Below, in pieces: positions 60,403 to 64,000 of a stretch of 64,000 nt of DNA (position 1 is the stretch's first letter; every line of letters begins with the position of its first letter). Under the pieces are notes generated by a model that worked only from the letters and a program-made list of their open reading frames with translations, was not told where the DNA came from and did not search any database. Source of the DNA: Streptomyces sp. DT2A-34 (GTDB lineage Bacteria; Actinomycetota; Actinomycetes; Streptomycetales; Streptomycetaceae); contig NZ_JASTWJ010000001.1 of NCBI RefSeq assembly GCF_030499515.1, positions 372,001-436,000 on the forward strand, in the 5' to 3' direction. The translations under genes and the position numbers were made by a program.

Positions 60403-60416
60403 ACTTGGTTGCCGGG

Positions 60417-60446
60417 ACGTTAGGCATGGAGCGCATGTCACGTCAA
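60417..60446 (-). promoter_or_regulatory. Promoter of the rhaTPQSM operon
   Basis: On the minus strand TTGACG (60446-60441) and TAACGT (60422-60417) are separated by 18 bp, placing the start near 60410. Confidence 0.6.
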
Positions 60447-60456
60447 TGGGTCCGTG

Positions 60457-60471
60457 TCGAAAAAATTTCGA
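60457..60471. promoter_or_regulatory. AT-rich palindrome between the divergent rha promoters
   Basis: TCGAAAAAATTTCGA is a perfect 6-3-6 dyad and unusually AT-rich for this genome. It sits just upstream of the rhaT -35 and could be an activator site. Confidence 0.5.
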
Positions 60472-60520
60472 TGAGACAAGGTCACGGGGGAGTCACGGGA
60501 AACAGCCTTGGCCACAGGGC

Positions 60521-60549
60521 TTGACACCCCACCGGACGGCTCATACGTT
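60521..60549 (+). promoter_or_regulatory. Promoter of rhaI
   Basis: TTGACA (60521-60526) and TACGTT (60544-60549) have an ideal 17-bp spacing. The predicted start (about 60556) abuts the operator at 60557-60568. Confidence 0.75.
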
Positions 60550-60556
60550 CCCCTCT

Positions 60557-60568
60557 TGAATCGTTTCA
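60557..60568. promoter_or_regulatory. LacI-type operator at the rhaI promoter
   Basis: TGAATCGTTTCA is a dyad of the TGAANCGNTTCA type with the CG centre usual for LacI regulators. Its position at +1 is suited to repression. Confidence 0.75.
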
Positions 60569-60628
60569 CAGCGAAGCCGTTCAGATGTCTACCGTCCGAC
60601 TTCCGTCCCGACGTCACAGGAGCCCTCA

Positions 60629-61789
60629 GTGACCGAGCTCGCCGCGGTGAAGGCCGCACTCAAGTCCCAGGCAGTCGAAACGCCGTCATGGGCGTACGGG
60701 AACTCGGGGACGCGGTTCAAGGTCTTCGCCCAGCAGGGCGTTCCGCGTACGCCGCGCGAGAAGCTGGAGGACGCGGCCCAGGTGCACGCGTTCACCGGTG
60801 TGGCCCCGACCGTCGCGCTGCACATTCCGTGGGACAAGGTCGAGGACTACGGCGCGCTGGCCAAGTTCGCCGAGGAGCGCGGCGTGAAGCTGGGCGCGAT
60901 CAACTCCAACACCTTCCAGGACGACGACTACAAGCTGGGCAGCATCTGCCATCCGGACGCGGTTGTGCGACGCAAGGCCGTCGACCATCTGCTGGAGTGC
61001 GTCGACATCATGGACGCGACGGGCTCCGCCGATCTGAAGCTGTGGTTCGCGGACGGTACGAACTACCCCGGGCAGGACGACCTCCGGGCGCGGCAGGACC
61101 GGTTGGCCGAGGGCCTGGCCGAGGTGTACGAGCGGCTCGGGGACGGGCAGCGGATGCTGCTGGAGTACAAGTTCTTCGAGCCGGCCTTCTACTCGACGGA
61201 TGTACCGGACTGGGGGACGGCGTATGCGCACTGTCTGAAGCTCGGGCCGAAGGCGCAGGTCGTCGTGGACACCGGGCACCATGCGCCGGGGACCAACATC
61301 GAGTTCATCGTCGCGACGCTGTTGCGGGAGGGGAAGCTCGGGGGGTTCGACTTCAACTCTCGGTTCTATGCCGATGACGACCTGATGGTCGGGGCCGCGG
61401 ACCCGTTCCAGCTGTTCCGGATCATGTACGAGGTCGTGCGTGGGGGCGGGTTCTCGCCCGAGGTCGCGTTCATGCTCGATCAGTGTCACAACATCGAGGC
61501 GAAGATCCCGGCGATCATCCGGTCGGTGATGAATGTGCAGGAGGCCACGGCGAAGGCGTTGCTGGTTGACCGCGTCGCTCTGGCCGAGGCGCAGGCCTCT
61601 GGTGACGTGCTGGAGGCGAATGCCGTGCTGATGGACGCGTACAACACGGATGTGCGGCCGTTGCTGGGTGAGGTGCGGGAAGAGATGGGTCTCGATGCCG
61701 ACCCCATTGCCGCGTACCGCCGGTCCGGGTGGGCCGAGAAGATCGTGGCCGAGCGGGTTGGTGGGGAGCAGGCCGGGTGGGGGGCGTAA
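60629..61789 (+). CDS. rhaI: L-rhamnose isomerase
   Basis: A 386-residue RhaI-type isomerase, a TIM barrel of the xylose-isomerase superfamily like the Pseudomonas stutzeri enzyme and distinct from E. coli RhaA. It converts L-rhamnose to L-rhamnulose. Conserved parts are [48 protein letters not shown] (metal Glu) and [30 protein letters not shown] is also present. It starts with GTG after ACAGGAG. It is the first gene of the plus-strand rha operon. Confidence 0.94.
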   Translation: MTELAAVKAALKSQAVETPSWAYGNSGTRFKVFAQQGVPRTPREKLEDAAQVHAFTGVAPTVALHIPWDKVEDYGALAKFAEERGVKLGAINSNTFQDDDYKLGSICHPDAVVRRKAVDHLLECVDIMDATGSADLKLWFADGTNYPGQDDLRARQDRLAEGLAEVYERLGDGQRMLLEYKFFEPAFYSTDVPDWGTAYAHCLKLGPKAQVVVDTGHHAPGTNIEFIVATLLREGKLGGFDFNSRFYADDDLMVGAADPFQLFRIMYEVVRGGGFSPEVAFMLDQCHNIEAKIPAIIRSVMNVQEATAKALLVDRVALAEAQASGDVLEANAVLMDAYNTDVRPLLGEVREEMGLDADPIAAYRRSGWAEKIVAERVGGEQAGWGA

Positions 61790-61817
61790 GCGTCTGCCAA
61801 GTTCTGTTGTCTTCGGG

Positions 61818-61899
61818 CTGCGGGCCGGATGTGGCCGGTCGCGCCCGCGCGGCGGTAGCCGCAAATTCAACACAGCCCCCCGCCCCTGTGGGGCGCTCC
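61818..61899 (+). repeat. Hairpin-rich intergenic element, copy 2 (rhaI/rhaEW gap)
   Basis: Read with transcription it begins CTGCGGGCCGGATGTGGCCG. It contains GGTCGCGCCC and GCGGCGGTAGCCGC, and ends CGCCCCTGTGGGGCGCTC. It aligns over its whole length with copy 1 and has the same orientation relative to transcription. It fills most of the 142-bp gap between rhaI and rhaEW. Confidence 0.75.
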
Positions 61900-61931
61900 C
61901 CGCACCCTCTCTCAGATAGGACTGAACACTA

Positions 61932-63971
61932 ATGGCACCCCACCCCGAAGCCGCCGCCCTCCTCGCCCGTTCCCGTCGGCTCGGCTCCGACCCCCGCAAC
62001 ACCAACTACGCCGGCGGAAACGCGTCCGCCAAGGGCACCGACACCGATCCCGTCACCGGTGGTGACGTCGAGCTGATGTGGGTCAAGGGGTCCGGTGGTG
62101 ACCTCGGGACGCTCACCGAGGCGGGGCTGGCGGTGCTGCGGCTGGACCGGATGCGGGCGCTCGTCGACGTGTACCCGGGCGTCGAGCGTGAGGACGAGAT
62201 GGTCGCCGCCTTCGACTACTGCCTGCATGGGAAGGGTGGGGCGGCTCCGTCCATCGACACCGCCATGCACGGGCTCGTCGAGGCCGCGCACGTGGACCAT
62301 CTGCACCCCGACTCCGGGATCGCGCTGGCCTGTGCCGCCGACGGCGAGAAGCTGACCGCCGAGTGTTTCGGTGACACCGTGGTGTGGGTGCCGTGGCGGC
62401 GGCCCGGGTTCCAGCTCGGGCTCGACATCGCCGCGGTCAAGGAGGCCAACCCGCAGGCGATCGGGTGCATCCTCGGCGGGCACGGCATCACCGCCTGGGG
62501 TGACACCTCGGAGGAGTGCGAGCGCAACTCGCTGCACATCATCCGCACCGCCGAGGCGTTTCTCGCCGAGCGCGGGAAGCCGGAGCCCTTCGGGCCGGTG
62601 ATCGAGGGGTACGCGGCGCTCGGCGCCGTCGAGCGGCGGGAGCGGGCCGCGGCGCTGGCGCCGGTCATCCGCAGCATCGCCTCCCAGGACCGGCCGCAGG
62701 TCGGTCACTTCACCGACTCCGAGGTCGTCCTCGACTTCCTCGCGAGCGCCGAGCACCCGCGTCTCGCGGCCCTGGGCACCTCGTGCCCGGACCACTTCCT
62801 GCGGACCAAGGTCCGGCCGCTCGTCCTCGACCTGCCGCCCACCGCTCCCCTCGACGAGGCCGTCGCCCGGCTCAAGGAGCTGCACGCCGAGTACCGCGAG
62901 GAGTACGCCGCCTACTACCAGCGGCACGCCCTGCCCGACTCCCCCGCCATGCGCGGCGCCGACCCGGCGATCGTGCTGATCCCCGGGGTCGGCATGTTCA
63001 GCTTCGGCAAGGACAAGCAGACCGCGCGCGTGGCCGGCGAGTTCTATGTCAACGCCATCAATGTCATGCGGGGCGCCGAGGCCGTCTCCACCTACGCGCC
63101 CATCGAGGAGTCCGAGAAGTTCCGTATCGAGTACTGGGCGCTTGAGGAGGCCAAGCTTCAGCGGATGCCGAAGCCCAAGCCGCTCGCGACGCGCATCGCG
63201 CTGGTGACGGGCGCGGGCAGCGGGATCGGGAAGGCCATCGCGCAGCGGCTCGTCGCCGAGGGCGCGTGTGTGGTCGTCGCCGATCTCAACGCCGAGAACG
63301 CCCAGGCCGTCGCCGAGGAGCTGGGCGGGCCGGACAAGGCCGTCGCGGTGACGGTCGACGTCACGTCCGAGGAGCAGATCACCGAGGCCTTCAAGGCGGC
63401 CGTGCTGGCGTTCGGCGGGGTCGATCTGGTGGTCAACAACGCCGGTATCTCCATCTCCAAGCCGCTGCTGGAGACCTCGGCCAAGGACTGGGACCTCCAG
63501 CACGACATCATGGCGCGCGGTTCCTTCCTGGTGTCGCGGGAGGCGGCGCGGGTGATGATCGCTCAGGAGCTGGGCGGTGACATCGTCTACATCGCCTCGA
63601 AGAACGCCGTCTTCGCCGGACCCAACAACATCGCCTACTCCGCCACCAAGGCCGACCAGGCCCATCAGGTACGGCTGCTCGCCGCCGAGCTGGGTGAGCA
63701 CGGCATCCGCGTCAACGGGATCAACCCGGACGGTGTGGTGCGCGGGTCCGGGATCTTCGCCGGTGGGTGGGGGGCCAAGCGGGCCGCCGTGTACGGGGTC
63801 GAGGAGGAGAAGCTTGGCGAGTTCTACGCCCAGCGCACCATCCTCAAGCGCGAGGTGCTCCCCGCCCACGTCGCCAACGCCGTCTTCGCCCTGACCGGCG
63901 GGGACCTCACGCACACCACGGGACTGCACATCCCGGTCGACGCCGGCGTCGCGGCCGCCTTCCTGCGGTGA
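61932..63971 (+). CDS. rhaEW: Bifunctional rhamnulose-1-phosphate aldolase / lactaldehyde dehydrogenase (SDR)
   Basis: A 679-residue fusion. The N-terminal class II aldolase domain (about 1-400) has GGNASAKGTD and the metal histidines in AHVDHLHPDSGIA. GGHGITAWG follows. It cleaves rhamnulose 1-phosphate to DHAP and lactaldehyde. The C-terminal SDR domain (about 415-679) has VTGAGSGIGKAIAQ, NNAGISIS, an IASKN active-site region and YSATKADQAH (YxxxK). It oxidises L-lactaldehyde to lactate. The length is normal for the family. It follows rhaI and precedes a probable kinase gene by a stop/start overlap. Confidence 0.93.
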   Translation: MAPHPEAAALLARSRRLGSDPRNTNYAGGNASAKGTDTDPVTGGDVELMWVKGSGGDLGTLTEAGLAVLRLDRMRALVDVYPGVEREDEMVAAFDYCLHGKGGAAPSIDTAMHGLVEAAHVDHLHPDSGIALACAADGEKLTAECFGDTVVWVPWRRPGFQLGLDIAAVKEANPQAIGCILGGHGITAWGDTSEECERNSLHIIRTAEAFLAERGKPEPFGPVIEGYAALGAVERRERAAALAPVIRSIASQDRPQVGHFTDSEVVLDFLASAEHPRLAALGTSCPDHFLRTKVRPLVLDLPPTAPLDEAVARLKELHAEYREEYAAYYQRHALPDSPAMRGADPAIVLIPGVGMFSFGKDKQTARVAGEFYVNAINVMRGAEAVSTYAPIEESEKFRIEYWALEEAKLQRMPKPKPLATRIALVTGAGSGIGKAIAQRLVAEGACVVVADLNAENAQAVAEELGGPDKAVAVTVDVTSEEQITEAFKAAVLAFGGVDLVVNNAGISISKPLLETSAKDWDLQHDIMARGSFLVSREAARVMIAQELGGDIVYIASKNAVFAGPNNIAYSATKADQAHQVRLLAAELGEHGIRVNGINPDGVVRGSGIFAGGWGAKRAAVYGVEEEKLGEFYAQRTILKREVLPAHVANAVFALTGGDLTHTTGLHIPVDAGVAAAFLR

Positions 63972-64000
63972 GCGCGTCCGTGAAGTCGTACGCCGCGGTC
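63968..64000 (+). CDS. rhaB: Start of a probable rhamnulokinase gene (cut by the window edge)
   Basis: Only 33 bases are visible. A GTG at 63968 overlaps the rhaEW stop as GTGA; a second in-frame GTG is at 63980. The residues read SVKSYAAV, which fits the first strand of an FGGY sugar kinase (usually followed by DLGASS). Rhamnulokinase is the one pathway step not otherwise present, so the call rests mostly on context. Confidence 0.45.
   Translation, partial: MSASVKSYAAV

Overview
The window is high-GC DNA with strong third-position GC bias, GTG/ATG starts, frequent ATGA stop/start overlaps and actinobacterial families such as a conservon, DUF742, DUF4235, DUF5999 and an IdeR/DmdR-type iron box. 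This fits a Streptomyces chromosome. The content (redox enzymes, three P450 loci plus a P450 relic, a terpene cyclase, secreted hydrolases, sugar catabolism, a degraded second EF-Tu) suggests a chromosome arm. From memory a similar order (prs, CYP102, rhamnose genes) lies in the left arm of S. coelicolor; I could not check this.

Layout. 0-5.4 kb: F420-type nitroreductase, a 1.1-kb minisatellite with a perfect 188-bp tandem duplication, CDF metal transporter, glutathionyl-hydroquinone reductase, small DUF4235 protein, VOC and PPOX-like proteins. 5.8-11.2 kb: a class I terpene cyclase convergent with a conservon operon (cvnA-B-C-D) that ends in a CYP157-like P450 lacking the K-helix arginine. 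11.5-18 kb: lipoprotein, GlxA-type regulator divergent from a quinone-reductase-like MDR, an alcohol/aldehyde dehydrogenase pair with a divergent MarR regulator and two matched operators, and a STAS protein. 18-23 kb: a stretch of decay (out-of-frame deletion in a tuf paralogue, P450 relic, compacted Mrp-like membrane operon) around an intact prs homologue and a DUF4230 gene. 23-33.5 kb: VanZ, TSUP exporter, secreted GH16-ricin glucanase, PHP, HAD and FUSC genes, an unassigned structured RNA candidate with its own ECF-like promoter and terminator, two SDR enzymes and a ROK regulator. 33.5-49.6 kb: APH-like kinase, CYP102-type fused P450-reductase with a divergent PAS-LuxR regulator, DUF3626, an EF-G-binding (FBP) protein, a frameshifted erythromycin-esterase homologue, FUSC, a Tat-exported lactonase, an iron-boxed DUF2470 gene, a TetR/P450 divergent pair and a pentapeptide-repeat protein. 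49.6-52.6 kb: ECF41-type sigma factor, PIG-L deacetylase and a doubly frameshifted S33 peptidase. 52.7-64 kb: a complete L-rhamnose locus.

How the rhamnose genes work together: a secreted BNR_4 protein may release rhamnose-containing sugars; RhaS/RhaP/RhaQ/RhaT import rhamnose; RhaM interconverts anomers; RhaI makes rhamnulose; the partial gene at the window edge is probably the kinase; and the aldolase-dehydrogenase fusion cleaves the phosphorylated sugar and oxidises lactaldehyde. A LacI regulator is in the locus, and LacI-type operators sit beside both divergent promoters.

The best candidates for something undescribed are the structured RNA at 29,547-29,710, the paired repeat elements placed in the same transcriptional orientation in both rhamnose operons, the conservon/terpene-cyclase association with an ExxR-less P450, and the cluster of internal deletions at 18-23 kb. 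No tRNA, rRNA, CRISPR array, transposase or phage gene was seen.
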